Source: Bacillus sp. EB600
GTDB taxonomy: Bacteria > Bacillota > Bacilli > Bacillales > Cytobacillaceae
Assembly (NCBI RefSeq): GCF_024494385.1
Contig: NZ_JAEVLT010000001.1
Span: forward strand, 248,001-312,000
Reading direction: 5' to 3'
DNA length: 64,000 nt
Shown here: positions 8,652 through 18,554 of the stretch, one piece after another
Layout: each line of letters begins with the position of its first letter
Position numbering within the stretch: position 1 is the stretch's first letter
Notes under the pieces: generated by a model
Seen by the model: the letters and a program-made list of their open reading frames with translations, nothing else
Database searches by the model: none
Told to the model about the DNA's origin: nothing
Made by a program: the position numbers and the translations under genes

Positions 8652-11453
8652 TCATAACCATTGGTGAATAAAGTCAATGAGTTCATCAATTGATCCGTTT
8701 CTTACACGAATCTCAGGGACCGACTTTAAGAAGGCCTTTCCATATGTTGTTGAAATAATCCTTTTATCAAAAACAACGATGATGCCTCGATCCTGTTCTG
8801 TTCTGATTAATCTTCCAAATCCTTGTTTAAACCGTAAAACAGCTTCTGGTAATGAATAATCCGAAAAAGCGTTTCCCCCCTGTTCTTTCACATAATCGCA
8901 TTTCGCTGCTGTAAAGGGATCATCCGGGGGGCTAAACGGAAGCCGTACGATAACAAGACAGGTTAAATCCTCTCCCGGGATGTCTACACCCTCCCAGAAG
9001 CTGCTTGTACCAAGTAGGATTGCCTTTTCATAGCGCTGGAAATTTCTTGTCAGTCTTGTTTGGCTTCCGCTCGTAATTCCTTGGGCAATAATGGCAAAGT
9101 CACTAAGAAATCCGCTTTCTTTAATCAATTCATAAGTCTTTTTCAGCATCTCATGGGATGTAAACAGGAGTAGCATTCTTCCCTTAGTGGCTTCGGCAAT
9201 TGTAATAATATGCTCCGTTATTGCCACCACGTAATCATCAACTGAAACTGATTTTATTTCTGGAAGGTCCTCTGGAATCAGAAGCTCAACCTGATTTTTA
9301 TAGTTGAATGGTGAAGGAATTACTATTTCATTAACAGGTAAATCTGTTAATCCTAATTCCTTCCTAATAAATTGATACGAGTGATTGATTGTTAATGTTG
9401 CTGAAGTAATGATAACACTCTTTTTCTTTAGAAAAAAATCGCTCGTAAGATAATCGGCAACCGAAGCAGGCTGTTGCGTAATGTTTGTCACGTTTTGTGG
9501 TGCGCGAAGATCTGTTTCAACCCATTTTACGTACTGAGAGTCTGCTAAGATAAGTGCTTTAACACTTTCTCTTACCTCGTCGATTTCAGTTAGGACTGAA
9601 TGGATCTCCTCAATCATACTCATTTGTTCGTTCGTTAGCCGGTCTGATACACCTTTGAGGATATTCAATCTGGTGGTAAGTGCATCGTGTACATCCCGCA
9701 GTAAAAAAACAAACCTTTCTGCACTAGTAAGTAGTGCAGCTAATTCTCTGCTTTTATATTGATGTGTCAATCTCACCTTTAAACGATAATTATTTTTCTT
9801 TTGATTTGAATTTCTCTGAGTGTAAAAAACTGAAAGCTTAAAAAATTGATCCATTTCATAGGATAGATCGCCAATTAATTGATTCAATTCAAATGTATGC
9901 AGGATCTCTGCCTTTTTACCTTGGACTGCTTCTACGAGTTTTTCCAGCTGATAAAAAAGCTGTTTTTGTTCATAATTACCAAGTTGACCTAGTAGTAAGC
10001 GGACGGTCAAATAATCGAGAGACCGTCCCAAGAATTGTGCAGCCGCCTTTTCAAAGTGATGCCCTTCGTCAAGGATTACATAATCAGAATCCGGTAATAG
10101 CGAATGTTTAGACTTTAAATCACATAATAACATTGAATGGTTCGTTATAACTATATCGGCTATTTCAGCCTTGCTTTTTGCCCGAATATAAAAATCCTTT
10201 TCTTTCCAAGAATCCTTCTGCCCAAAAGCTGTTTGTTCATTTTTGATTTTATTCCAAAAAATCTGACCGCCGCTCGATAGATTTAATTCATCTTTATCAC
10301 CGGTTTCTGTTTCCAAAAGCCAGATAAGAATCTGCATTTTCGTTAAGGTTGTATCGTAATTATCATTTTCGTCCAACAATGTTTGACTAAACTTTTCCAA
10401 ACTCAAATAATGATCCTTTCCTTTCAAAAGGACAATTTTCACGGAAAAGGGCACTAGCTTTGTGAGCAGGGGGACTTCCTTTCGAATTAGCTGCTCCTGA
10501 AGCTGTATCGTGTAGGTACTAACGATAATTTTCTGACCAGTTTGCTTTGAGAAATAGGCAGCGGGAAGTAAGTAGCCGATTGATTTACCAACACCTGTTC
10601 CTGCTTCAATTAGATAATGGTGTGCTGTTTGAAATGCATTATATACTCCATCCATCATTGCAAACTGTCCTGTTCGTTTTTCATAGGAAGGAAGCACATT
10701 TTTTAGTATTTGTGTTTTTTCTTGATCATTTGCAGGAAACATGTGTTCTTTTGTTGATATAACTTCATGTGCTTCAGGGTGACACGTTCTGATTGCAATC
10801 CCATTAAAAATTTCGATGGACTCCGGTAATTTCTCGGTTGTTTTATCTTTTTCTATTAACAGTTCTTCGAACAATTGGTGTAAATCGCTTTTTAACCCTC
10901 CCGAAAGTTGGATAAGCTGCTTAAGAGTTTTATGGGGAAGCTTTGCAGCTTTTTCTAAAAAAAGCAAGAGCAACTCTGCTGTTACCTGTGCATCACTGTC
11001 AGCTTGATGTGGTCGATCATGCTTTAGTTTCGCTTGTTCCGCCAAATCAGTTAGTTTGTAACCATCCGCAGTTGGGTAAAGAATCCGTGCAAGTTCAACT
11101 GTATCAACAATCGATCCATAAAAGCCCTCATAGCCAGCTTCAATTAATTCTTCTTGAAGGAAGGATAAATCAAACAAAACATTATGGGCGACAAAATAGG
11201 CATCCTCTAATAATGACATTACTCTAGGAGCTATTTCAGAGAAGTCGGGGGCATCTTTTACCATCACATCATGTAAGCCCGTTAATTCTTCTATAAAAAT
11301 TGGTATAGGCTGATTTGGATTAAGGAGTGACGAAAACGTGTCAGTGATTTTTCCGTTTTCAATCACTACCGCAGCAAATTGAATGATTTTATCGCCTTTT
11401 TTCGGAGAATTCCCTGTTGTTTCCAAATCAACCACAACAAATTTATTTAACAT
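8652..11453 (-). CDS. dinG: DinG-type 3'-5' exonuclease fused to helicase-like domain
   Basis: The 933-residue protein joins an N-terminal DEDDh exonuclease to an XPD-like superfamily 2 module. Exonuclease residues are D9, E11, D95, H149 and D154. The ATPase part has Walker A GTGVGKS near 285-291 and a DEGHH box. The cysteine set that forms the FeS cluster in E. coli DinG is not evident between these motifs; known Gram-positive DinG proteins (S. aureus) lack it and act as nucleases rather than helicases. B. subtilis DinG has the same fusion and length. It probably acts in DNA repair or processing of single-stranded ends. Its ATG lies 306 bp from panD. Confidence 0.93.
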   Translation of the reverse strand: MLNKFVVVDLETTGNSPKKGDKIIQFAAVVIENGKITDTFSSLLNPNQPIPIFIEELTGLHDVMVKDAPDFSEIAPRVMSLLEDAYFVAHNVLFDLSFLQEELIEAGYEGFYGSIVDTVELARILYPTADGYKLTDLAEQAKLKHDRPHQADSDAQVTAELLLLFLEKAAKLPHKTLKQLIQLSGGLKSDLHQLFEELLIEKDKTTEKLPESIEIFNGIAIRTCHPEAHEVISTKEHMFPANDQEKTQILKNVLPSYEKRTGQFAMMDGVYNAFQTAHHYLIEAGTGVGKSIGYLLPAAYFSKQTGQKIIVSTYTIQLQEQLIRKEVPLLTKLVPFSVKIVLLKGKDHYLSLEKFSQTLLDENDNYDTTLTKMQILIWLLETETGDKDELNLSSGGQIFWNKIKNEQTAFGQKDSWKEKDFYIRAKSKAEIADIVITNHSMLLCDLKSKHSLLPDSDYVILDEGHHFEKAAAQFLGRSLDYLTVRLLLGQLGNYEQKQLFYQLEKLVEAVQGKKAEILHTFELNQLIGDLSYEMDQFFKLSVFYTQRNSNQKKNNYRLKVRLTHQYKSRELAALLTSAERFVFLLRDVHDALTTRLNILKGVSDRLTNEQMSMIEEIHSVLTEIDEVRESVKALILADSQYVKWVETDLRAPQNVTNITQQPASVADYLTSDFFLKKKSVIITSATLTINHSYQFIRKELGLTDLPVNEIVIPSPFNYKNQVELLIPEDLPEIKSVSVDDYVVAITEHIITIAEATKGRMLLLFTSHEMLKKTYELIKESGFLSDFAIIAQGITSGSQTRLTRNFQRYEKAILLGTSSFWEGVDIPGEDLTCLVIVRLPFSPPDDPFTAAKCDYVKEQGGNAFSDYSLPEAVLRFKQGFGRLIRTEQDRGIIVVFDKRIISTTYGKAFLKSVPEIRVRNGSIDELIDFIHQWL

Positions 11454-11740
11454 TCGATAAACACCTAACCTTTATATAAACCAACTTTCGTTTCACACAA
11501 CCATCTACGATGGAATTAGATTCTAAGATCCATCCTTGCCAATAAAGACGGTGTGAACCCTGAGCTAGGCTTCACTACTTTCAAGTTGAAAAATGTGTAT
11601 TGTCCCATTGCCATGGATATACTTATTCACTTTTGAAGCGCTCCGCCCCTTTTCCATATGAAAAAGGTATCATAAATAGGGTAAAAGCGAAAGATTACAG
11701 CAAAATTTGTTCTATCCTACTTTTACCTATTTAAAAATAA
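11454..11740. other. Intergenic region between panD and dinG, no gene seen
   Basis: This stretch of nearly 300 bp contains no convincing gene. On the minus strand a 30-codon ATG frame without a ribosome site is readable, and a small GTGAA/TTCAC hairpin lies near 11550. The dinG promoter should be here, but I cannot assign its boxes with confidence. Confidence 0.5.
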
Positions 11741-11762
11741 AAATCCCCATTAAAGGGGATTA
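11733..11762 (-). terminator. Intrinsic terminator ending panBCD
   Basis: An AATCCCC/GGGGATT stem with a six-base loop is followed on the minus strand by a T-rich tract. The panD stop codon (11760-11762) touches the stem. Confidence 0.85.
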
Positions 11763-12143
11763 AAGGATCGTATGAGCAGGTTCTGCATGTATCAATTCTT
11801 TTATACCATTGTTTTCATCCATAATCGCAACCCTTGGTTTATGGTCTGCGATTTTTTCCTCGGGAACCATTGCATAAGAAATAATAATGACAATATCACC
11901 TTCTTGAACAAGACGGGCGGCCGCTCCATTTAAACAAATCACACCACTGCCTCTTTCACCAGGAATGATATACGTTTCAAGTCGGGCCCCATTATTATTA
12001 TTCACAATTGCTACTTTTTCATTAGCAACCATACCAACAGCATCAAGGATATTCTCATCAATTGTAATGCTGCCAACATAGTTTAGATTAGCTTCAGTGA
12101 CGGTAGCCCGGTGTATTTTTCCATTCATCATTGTACGAAACAT
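11760..12143 (-). CDS. panD: Aspartate 1-decarboxylase proenzyme (PanD)
   Basis: PanD makes beta-alanine from aspartate for pantothenate synthesis. It is a pyruvoyl enzyme that self-cleaves between G24 and S25, and the site is visible as NYVGSITID. The 127-residue length is normal for the family, and the later [12 protein letters not shown] segment is also typical. It follows panC by 16 bp and is the last gene of panBCD, before a terminator. The start ATG 12143 has a GGGGAG-type site. Confidence 0.96.
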   Translation of the reverse strand: MFRTMMNGKIHRATVTEANLNYVGSITIDENILDAVGMVANEKVAIVNNNNGARLETYIIPGERGSGVICLNGAAARLVQEGDIVIIISYAMVPEEKIADHKPRVAIMDENNGIKELIHAEPAHTIL

Positions 12144-12159
12144 TGCTTTTTCTCTCCCC

Positions 12160-13014
12160 TTAACCTTCAGCTATTTTTAAAATCAAATTATCGATTAATC
12201 GTACAGCAGAAAATTTGACTGCCAGTGCAATTATGACCGTGCCAGTTAATTTATCCAATGGTTTTAACTGTGGATAACTGTATACTTCAACATAATCAAT
12301 CTGACTATCTGTTTCCGTTTGAATTTGTTGAGAAATTAGCCCGATTATTTTTTCCGGATCTCTTTCACCGTTTTCAACTGCTGCCTTTGCTGTTTGCAAA
12401 CTTTTGTATAAAACAGGGGCCTGGATCCGTTCGTTTGGCAGAAGATTTACATTTCGTGAGCTTTTAGCTAAGCCATCCTGCTCACGAATAATATCCACCG
12501 GGATAAGCTTTATCGAAAAATTAAAATCCTTGATAAGTCCATCTACGACCGCAACCTGCTGAGCATCTTTTTTCCCAAAATAAGCCCGTTCCGGCATGAC
12601 AATGTTAAACAGCTTAGTTAAAACCGTGGCAACACCGTCGAAATGTCCTGGACGGGATTTCCCGCATAATACATCCGTACGGTCCACAACTTTAACCTGG
12701 ATTGACCGGGAAGAAGGGTACATTTCGTCGACAGAAGGATAAAACAGATAATCAACTTGTTCTCCTGCTGTCAGCGCCCGGTCTCTTTCAAAGTCGCGCG
12801 GATAAGAATCATAATCCTCGTCCGGACCAAATTGTAATGGATTGACAAAAATGCTTACCACCACGATATCATTTTCTTGTCTTGCCTTTTTTATCAGGGT
12901 TAAATGTCCTTCATGTAAAAAACCCATTGTTGGAACAAAACCGATAGATTTTGATTGTGCTTTTTGCCTGATCATTTCAAGCTGCATCTCTTGAATCGTT
13001 GTCATTACCTTCAT
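12160..13014 (-). CDS. panC: Pantothenate synthetase (PanC)
   Basis: PanC condenses pantoate with beta-alanine using ATP. The 284-residue product shows [14 protein letters not shown] (HIGH-like nucleotide site), [12 protein letters not shown], the [20 protein letters not shown] pantoate/ATP site and the KSSRN loop. Its ATG abuts the panB stop (TAAATG) with a GGAGGT site inside the panB end, so translation is probably coupled; an ATG three codons in is an alternative start. Confidence 0.96.
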   Translation of the reverse strand: MKVMTTIQEMQLEMIRQKAQSKSIGFVPTMGFLHEGHLTLIKKARQENDIVVVSIFVNPLQFGPDEDYDSYPRDFERDRALTAGEQVDYLFYPSVDEMYPSSRSIQVKVVDRTDVLCGKSRPGHFDGVATVLTKLFNIVMPERAYFGKKDAQQVAVVDGLIKDFNFSIKLIPVDIIREQDGLAKSSRNVNLLPNERIQAPVLYKSLQTAKAAVENGERDPEKIIGLISQQIQTETDSQIDYVEVYSYPQLKPLDKLTGTVIIALAVKFSAVRLIDNLILKIAEG

Positions 13015-13851
13015 TTATTTTAAACCTCCGTACAGTCCCTTTAATTCTTCTTCCTTCATTGTGAATGAGTGCTGATCATCCGGAAATTGCTTATTTTTAA
13101 CCTCGGCCGCATAGGACTGAATCGATTCCAAAATGAATGGATTTAAAGAATGGTACTGTTTCACGAATTTGGGCACCCTGTCTACTCCATAACCGAGAAT
13201 GTCATGATATACGAGAACTTGTCCATCAACTTCAACTCCGGCACCAATGCCAATGACTGGAATGGATAATGACTTAGCCACTTCTTCAGCGAGCTGTTTA
13301 GGAACGCATTCAAGCACAATCATAAATGCGCCTGCTTCCTCACATTTTTTGGCATCATCAATGAGTTTTTTGGCAGCTCTTGCATCCTTGCCTTGTACTT
13401 TATATCCTCCTAGCACACCGACCGATTGCGGAGTTAAGCCTAAATGAGAGCAGACCGGAATGCCTGCTTTGGTAATCGCAGCTATTTTTTCAACTACCTC
13501 ATCTGCACCTTCAAGTTTGACGGCGTGCGCACCTGCGTCCTGCATGATCCTTCCAGCATTTTTAAGAGTTTCGGATATCGACAAATGGTATGTTAAAAAT
13601 GGCATATCAGTGACAATAAATGTATCCTTTGCTCCGCGTTTTACCGCTTTTGTATGGTGAATCATTTCCTCCAGTGTTACAGACACAGTTGAATCATAGC
13701 CCAGAACCACCATTCCCAATGAGTCGCCTACTAAAATAACATCTACCTTTCCTTCTTCTGCAAGTTTAGCTGCTGGATAATCATAGGCCGTCAGCATGAC
13801 AATCTTTTCATTATTTTGTTTCATCTTAATAAAATCAGTTGTTTGCTTCAT
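13015..13851 (-). CDS. panB: 3-methyl-2-oxobutanoate hydroxymethyltransferase (PanB)
   Basis: PanB transfers a hydroxymethyl group from methylene-tetrahydrofolate to 2-oxoisovalerate, the first step towards pantoate. The 278-residue product has [13 protein letters not shown], the metal and substrate region [17 protein letters not shown], the KLEGA segment and [12 protein letters not shown] 13851 follows GGAGGG. It is the first gene of panBCD and is preceded by a structured leader with a terminator, suggesting control by premature termination. Confidence 0.96.
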   Translation of the reverse strand: MKQTTDFIKMKQNNEKIVMLTAYDYPAAKLAEEGKVDVILVGDSLGMVVLGYDSTVSVTLEEMIHHTKAVKRGAKDTFIVTDMPFLTYHLSISETLKNAGRIMQDAGAHAVKLEGADEVVEKIAAITKAGIPVCSHLGLTPQSVGVLGGYKVQGKDARAAKKLIDDAKKCEEAGAFMIVLECVPKQLAEEVAKSLSIPVIGIGAGVEVDGQVLVYHDILGYGVDRVPKFVKQYHSLNPFILESIQSYAAEVKNKQFPDDQHSFTMKEEELKGLYGGLK

Positions 13852-14062
13852 TCTTTTCCCTCCTTATTTAGAAAGAGGAAATAAAAAGATTCAAGGAGAA
13901 TTTGCTTTAAATGCAAACAAAAAGATCCTACTGCAGGCAGAGGATCCCATTACTCCATTACATCTTTCATCCCTCTGTCCCGGTCCGCATCCACGGATCT
14001 AGGCAGAAACCTGTTTAAATTTCGATTAAAACTAGGTGCAGCTCGGATAGGATACTGCCCAA
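13852..14062 (-). ncRNA. panBCD leader RNA, candidate pan-type regulatory element
   Basis: About 210 nt lie between a putative promoter and panB. The RNA can form an outer CUGCC/GGCAG helix (14055-14060 with 14001-14006) enclosing an ACCU-A-GUUU/AAACAGGU hairpin with a bulged A near 14010-14038. It ends in a terminator, GAUCCU/AGGAUC with a U-run, at 13917-13946. A GAUCC at 13999-13995 can instead pair with GGAUC at 13947-13943, which would disrupt the terminator. The pan RNA motif is known upstream of panB, panC and panD in Firmicutes and features bulged A residues; assignment to that family is inference from context and this feature. Confidence 0.6.
13917..13946 (-). terminator. Leader terminator upstream of panB
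   Basis: A six-bp GATCCT/AGGATC stem around an 11-nt loop carrying CTGCCTGCAG, followed by a T-run on the minus strand, about 65 bp before panB. It lies in front of the operon, so it fits conditional attenuation. Confidence 0.75.
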
Positions 14063-14066
14063 AAGA

Positions 14067-14075
14067 ATTATAACA
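14067..14075 (-). promoter_or_regulatory. Candidate extended -10 promoter for panBCD
   Basis: The minus strand reads TGTTATAAT, identical to the element upstream of ypmA, followed about 7 bp later by the start of the structured leader. No strong -35 is seen. Confidence 0.5.
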
Positions 14076-14116
14076 AAGAATGTAGAGGTTTGGCTATCAG
14101 AAAATTCTAAAAGGCA

Positions 14117-15094
14117 CTAAATTTCTATATCTGCGGAATAGACATGATGAATCTTTCCAAATTTATCTTCAATTTGTAATACTCCCTCTTCTGTTATACC
14201 AAGCGCTTTCCCTTCAATGACAGTTGTTAATGTTCGTGCCTTTATATGCTTACCAATGCTGACCGCATAGCTTTCCCAAAGAAGCTTGATCGGGAGAAAG
14301 CCTTCATCCAAGTAAGACATATACAAGTTTTCGAATTTAGTAAAAATACTCCTGATTAAACTAGCACGCGAAATTTTCCCTCCCGTTTCAATCGATAAGG
14401 ATGTTGCAATTGGATGAAGTTCACTTGGAAAATCTTGAAGCTGCTGATTCACATTTATACCAATCCCGATAATAACCGAATGGATTTGATCCGCTTCCGC
14501 TTGCAGCTCAGTCAAAATACCAGTCAGCTTTTTACCATTTATCAAAATGTCATTTGGCCATTTAATTTCAGCTGCCAATCCAGTCAGATCCTCGATTGCT
14601 TGAACGACTGCAACAGCAGTTAATAAAGTTAATTGTGGTGCTTTCGGAAGCGGAATGTTCGGCCGAAGAATTAGACTCATCCAAATTCCCGTATATTTAG
14701 GTGAATGCCATTGCCGGCCCAATCTGCCTTTTCCAGAAAGCTGTTCTTCTGCAATCACCACGGTTCCTTCTGGAACATTTTCATTAGCCAAGCGCTGCGC
14801 AACTTTTTGAGTGGATTCAACGGCTTCCTCATATTGAATGTTTTGTCCGATAAATTTTGTATGTAGACCAAGCCGAATTTCATCAGCAGTAATTGCTTCG
14901 GGGGTGCTTACTATTCGATATCCTTTTCTTCTGACGGCTTCTAATTGAAAGCCATCCTTACGTAATTCTTCCATGTGTTTCCATACGGCTGTCCGTGAGC
15001 AACCAATTAAATCGGCCAAAAATTGACCCGATAAGTATGTATCATCGGCATTTGTAAAGGCATCAAGCAATTGCTTTCTTATTTCTGTTTGCAC
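14117..15094 (-). CDS. birA: Biotin ligase / biotin operon repressor BirA
   Basis: BirA attaches biotin to acceptor proteins through biotinyl-5'-AMP and represses biotin genes. The winged helix occupies about residues 1-65 (FLADLIGCSRTAVWKHMEEL). The ligase domain shows GKGRLGRQWHS in the biotin-AMP loop and KWPNDILINGKK, and the C-terminal domain ends YSADIEI. The GTG at 15094 gives 325 residues, the same as B. subtilis BirA; a GTG at 15106 gives 329 but overlaps its own AAAGGAG site. The 5' end overlaps cca. The N-terminal DNA-binding domain suggests it is a repressor as well as a ligase. Confidence 0.94.
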   Translation of the reverse strand: MQTEIRKQLLDAFTNADDTYLSGQFLADLIGCSRTAVWKHMEELRKDGFQLEAVRRKGYRIVSTPEAITADEIRLGLHTKFIGQNIQYEEAVESTQKVAQRLANENVPEGTVVIAEEQLSGKGRLGRQWHSPKYTGIWMSLILRPNIPLPKAPQLTLLTAVAVVQAIEDLTGLAAEIKWPNDILINGKKLTGILTELQAEADQIHSVIIGIGINVNQQLQDFPSELHPIATSLSIETGGKISRASLIRSIFTKFENLYMSYLDEGFLPIKLLWESYAVSIGKHIKARTLTTVIEGKALGITEEGVLQIEDKFGKIHHVYSADIEI

Positions 15095-16278
15095 TTTAAC
15101 AGCCACTCCTTTATTTTTAGTTTTTCATTTTCAACCAGACCTTCTAAAACAGCATGCTCAATTTGTAAAAGGATCTCATGGATCCATGGACCGCCTTTTC
15201 TGTTATTCCAAGCAAGTATATCACTTCCGGTTATATTCAGATCAGTCCGTTCTTTAATTGGCATACCATTATACATTTCAACTAAGGCTTGGACAGACCT
15301 TTCGCTTCTACTCCCGTTAATAACATGATATAGTTTTTCGACTGAAATTGAAGCAATTAACTGTGCTGAATAGAGTTGATAAGTCGTCCATTCCTGTTCA
15401 AGCCTAGTTGCCAGAAAACTCAAAACTAGTTGAATTTCCTTTATTTGTTTAACCGGAAGACGCCACTCACGTAAAAACTGCTCGGCATCTTTCCCTGATA
15501 GCCTAAAGCAGTAGCAAAGCAACGACCACATTTCATTGGTATTTAGTCCCTCGCAGTGATAAGAAAGCAATTTTGTTAGTTCTGCTTTTCGATTTTCAAA
15601 GCATGGCAGATAAGCATAAAGTTTTGTTTCGAGCGTAATTTCAAACGCTTTTCTGCGGTTTTCACCCGCGATTAACTTTTCAAATTCTGACCTCTTCCTC
15701 TCTATTGCAATTTTATCTAGTAGATATCCAAGCTCTGCTAATGCCTTCAATGTTTTAGATTCGATTTCAAAGCTTAGTTGACTCACAAACCGTACAGCTC
15801 TCATTATCCGTAGTGCATCTTCCTGGAAACGTTCTTCTGCTTTCCCAACCGTTTTTATTTCTCTCGCTTTAATGCTTGCTTGACCAGCAAACGGATCGTG
15901 TATACTTCCATTTATATCCATTGCTATCGCATTTATTGTAAAATCTCTGCGCTCTAAGTCTTTTCTTAGGGAACGAATAAAGGCCACTTCCTTTGGCCTG
16001 CGAAAATCGAGGTATTCTGATTCAGCTCTAAATGTAGTAATTTCATAGGAATTACTTCGATAAAGGACCAATATTGTTCCATGTTCAATGCCAATGTCAA
16101 CTGTTTTTGGAAAAATTCGCTTGATTTCCATAGGGGTTGCAGATGTAGCAATATCAACATCATGAATCGGCTTTTGCAATAAAAAGTCCCGTACTGCCCC
16201 ACCGACGAAATAGGCCTCAAAACCAGCATTCTCGATTTGCTTAAGGACTTCTCGAGCAGTTAAAAAGGGCTCAATCAT
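15079..16278 (-). CDS. cca: CCA-adding tRNA nucleotidyltransferase
   Basis: This enzyme builds or repairs the 3' CCA end of tRNAs without a template. The class II nucleotidyltransferase core is visible: FVGGAVRD, catalytic carboxylates D40 and D42 in [16 protein letters not shown], the [12 protein letters not shown] segment and [15 protein letters not shown]. At 399 residues it is the usual bacterial size. ATG 16278 follows AAAGGTGAGG and overlaps the bshA end by 8 bp; the 3' end overlaps birA by 16 bp. Both overlaps indicate an operon. Confidence 0.95.
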   Translation of the reverse strand: MIEPFLTAREVLKQIENAGFEAYFVGGAVRDFLLQKPIHDVDIATSATPMEIKRIFPKTVDIGIEHGTILVLYRSNSYEITTFRAESEYLDFRRPKEVAFIRSLRKDLERRDFTINAIAMDINGSIHDPFAGQASIKAREIKTVGKAEERFQEDALRIMRAVRFVSQLSFEIESKTLKALAELGYLLDKIAIERKRSEFEKLIAGENRRKAFEITLETKLYAYLPCFENRKAELTKLLSYHCEGLNTNEMWSLLCYCFRLSGKDAEQFLREWRLPVKQIKEIQLVLSFLATRLEQEWTTYQLYSAQLIASISVEKLYHVINGSRSERSVQALVEMYNGMPIKERTDLNITGSDILAWNNRKGGPWIHEILLQIEHAVLEGLVENEKLKIKEWLLKCKQK

Positions 16279-17416
16279 AAACCTCACCTTTATCAATCAG
16301 CTTAAAATATAGCTGTTCGTATTGTTTGACGATTTCCTCGGCACAAAATTTGCTTTTTACTGTTTCCAACGCCTTATCCGAGAATTTTTTGTGCAGATTC
16401 TTTTCCTTTAACAGAAAAATTGATTTAGCCGCCATCTCATCGATATCCCCTAATTCACATAGAAAACCTGATTGACCATCTACAATGACCTCCGGAATTC
16501 CGCCGACATTTGTCCCAATACAGGGGACACCACATGCCATTGCCTCAAGGAGGACAAGTCCAAAGCTTTCCTTTTCAGATAAGAGCAGCATTAAATCACT
16601 TATTGAATATAATTCCTCGAGATTTTCCTGTTTTCCTAGAAAAAGGACCAGATTGTTTAACCCAAGCTTATTGACTAATTTACTTACTCTGCTTACTTCA
16701 GGACCATCCCCGACCAATAATAATTTTGCAGGCATTGCTTCAGCAATTTTTGCGAAGGTTTTCACGACATCCTCGACTCGTTTGACAGGGCGAAAATTCG
16801 ATACATGGATAATTACCTTTTCCTCTGGCTTGATCTCGTATTCTTCTTTTAAGTGTGAAGCATCACTTTTTTGGTAGATCCGTTCATCAATGAAATTATA
16901 GACAGTTTCGATTGATTTATCCGGATTGATTAAATCATAGGTTTCTTCAACTAATGAGTCAGATACTGCTGTAACTATATCTGATTTTTCAATACCAAAT
17001 TTAATAGCATCTGTTAAAGTGGAATCATAACCCAGTACCGTTATATCTGTTCCATGAAGAGTTGTAACAATTTTTAAATCCCGATTACACATTTGCTTTG
17101 CTAGAATTGCACAAACAGCATGCGGAATTGCATAATGGACATGAAGGATATCTAAATTTTCCCGATTTACAACCTCTGCCATTTTACTAGCTAAAGCAAT
17201 ATCATATGGAGGAAATTGGAAAACAGAATATTGATTTACTTCCACCTGATGATAATAAATATTATGGTACATTCTTTTCAGTCGAAAAGGGAGACTCGAT
17301 GATATAAAGTGAATCTCGTGTCCTCTTTCCGCAAGCATCTTGCCTAGCTCTGTTGCAACAACACCTGACCCCCCGACTGTAGGGTAACAAGTAATCCCAA
17401 TCTTTAACTTTCTCAT
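16271..17416 (-). CDS. bshA: N-acetyl-alpha-D-glucosaminyl L-malate synthase (BshA)
   Basis: BshA is a GT4 glycosyltransferase that joins GlcNAc from UDP-GlcNAc to L-malate, the first step of bacillithiol synthesis. The 381-residue product has the N-terminal [19 protein letters not shown] loop, HGTDITVLG, and the nucleotide-sugar motif [24 protein letters not shown]. It overlaps bshB1 by 4 bp (ATGA), and the two catalyse consecutive steps. This supports bacillithiol as the main low-molecular-weight thiol of the organism. Confidence 0.95.
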   Translation of the reverse strand: MRKLKIGITCYPTVGGSGVVATELGKMLAERGHEIHFISSSLPFRLKRMYHNIYYHQVEVNQYSVFQFPPYDIALASKMAEVVNRENLDILHVHYAIPHAVCAILAKQMCNRDLKIVTTLHGTDITVLGYDSTLTDAIKFGIEKSDIVTAVSDSLVEETYDLINPDKSIETVYNFIDERIYQKSDASHLKEEYEIKPEEKVIIHVSNFRPVKRVEDVVKTFAKIAEAMPAKLLLVGDGPEVSRVSKLVNKLGLNNLVLFLGKQENLEELYSISDLMLLLSEKESFGLVLLEAMACGVPCIGTNVGGIPEVIVDGQSGFLCELGDIDEMAAKSIFLLKEKNLHKKFSDKALETVKSKFCAEEIVKQYEQLYFKLIDKGEVYD

Positions 17417-18129
17417 TCTAATTCTCCTAACAAATCTCTGTTCAAAAGGATAGGAAATTTGGTTTTGAAGCCTTCTGCATAATTGACCCCCACCTGCTTA
17501 CCAAACATCCTCTCCCGAGCTTCAATTGTTTCAATATATCCATTTACAAGGGGCGTATCAACACTTTGGACAGTTTTCTCAAATTGACTCCTATAGGTAT
17601 TTAATGCCTCCATTTTTACGGTAAACTGCGTTGATATATCAACGACAAAATCAGGCTTATGAAAGCCGTTAATCATATAAAAGTAAACATTTTTCACTCG
17701 ATGTGGTGCTTCTTGTTGGCCTGTCTGATACTTTTTAATTCCTGCAGAAAAAACCGCCTCCTCGACAAGGCGGGCACAATTTCCATGATCAGGGTGACGA
17801 TCGTTAAAATAAGGAGCAAACACAACCTGAGGACGGTATCTTCTAATCACAGCAGCAATTTCTTTTATGTATTCTTCCTTTAAAAATAAGCCCCTATCAG
17901 GTAAACCAAGCGAGCAGCGCACAACCGCTCCAAGAATCTCTGCTGCCTTTTTTGCCTCAACATCACGTCGTTCAACTGTTCCGTTAGAAGATAACTCAGC
18001 GGCAGTTAAATCACAAATACCTGTTTCTTTTCCTTCAGCTGCATATTTTGCAATTGTTCCTCCCATCCCAATTTCAACATCATCAGGATGGGCACCAAAG
18101 GCGAGAATATGCAATTTCTTAGTTTCCAT
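17413..18129 (-). CDS. bshB1: Bacillithiol biosynthesis deacetylase BshB1
   Basis: This LmbE-like zinc hydrolase removes the acetyl group from GlcNAc-malate, the second bacillithiol step. Metal and catalytic residues are visible in [13 protein letters not shown] (H14, D16, D17) and in DRHPDHGN. I start at ATG 18129 (METKKLHI, 238 residues), which aligns with the B. subtilis start; the frame is open upstream to 18171 inside mgsA. It overlaps mgsA by 11 bp and bshA by 4 bp. The final step gene, bshC, is not in the window. Confidence 0.93.
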   Translation of the reverse strand: METKKLHILAFGAHPDDVEIGMGGTIAKYAAEGKETGICDLTAAELSSNGTVERRDVEAKKAAEILGAVVRCSLGLPDRGLFLKEEYIKEIAAVIRRYRPQVVFAPYFNDRHPDHGNCARLVEEAVFSAGIKKYQTGQQEAPHRVKNVYFYMINGFHKPDFVVDISTQFTVKMEALNTYRSQFEKTVQSVDTPLVNGYIETIEARERMFGKQVGVNYAEGFKTKFPILLNRDLLGELE

Positions 18130-18541
18130 TCGTTTCACCGCTGCTCTCTTTAACAATGTTTCTCCATTCAAGCATGCCTTCTTCCAGTCCCCTTATCAAT
18201 AATTCAGCAGTTCCCATATTAGTGGCTAATGGGATGGAATAAACATCACATAAGCGTACCAGGGCGGTGACATCTGGTTCGTGTGGCTGAGCGGTAAGCG
18301 GATCTCGGAAAAAAAATACTGTATCCATTTTATTTTGGGCGATCATCGCACCTATTTGCTGATCTCCTCCAAGCGGTCCTGACTGAAAGCGATGAATATC
18401 TAAGCCAGTAGCCTCACTAATCCTTAAGCCGGTTGTACCTGTTGCAAATAATGTATGTTTGGCAAAAATTGTTTTATAAGCTGTAGCAAATTGTACTAGA
18501 TTATCTTTTTTCTTATCATGGGCAATCAAGGCAATGTTCAT
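18119..18541 (-). CDS. mgsA: Methylglyoxal synthase
   Basis: MgsA converts dihydroxyacetone phosphate to methylglyoxal and phosphate, a bypass of lower glycolysis. The 140-residue product shows [10 protein letters not shown] at the N-terminus, the phosphate site ATGTTG, catalytic aspartate D60 in [11 protein letters not shown], and FFRDPL. Its placement directly before bshB1 and bshA puts a methylglyoxal producer beside the thiol used in methylglyoxal detoxification, an arrangement shared with B. subtilis. Confidence 0.95.
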   Translation of the reverse strand: MNIALIAHDKKKDNLVQFATAYKTIFAKHTLFATGTTGLRISEATGLDIHRFQSGPLGGDQQIGAMIAQNKMDTVFFFRDPLTAQPHEPDVTALVRLCDVYSIPLATNMGTAELLIRGLEEGMLEWRNIVKESSGETNGN

Positions 18542-18554
18542 AGTAAAAAAACTC

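Noticed and set aside
11553..11660. Minus-strand 30-codon frame starting near 11660, followed in frame by more codons after a stop
   Set aside because: No ribosome site and no recognised family; too short to call a gene or a pseudogene.
13852..14062. T-box leader upstream of panB
   Set aside because: No T-box consensus (GGGTGG-type segment before the antiterminator) is visible; the gene context fits a pan-type element better.
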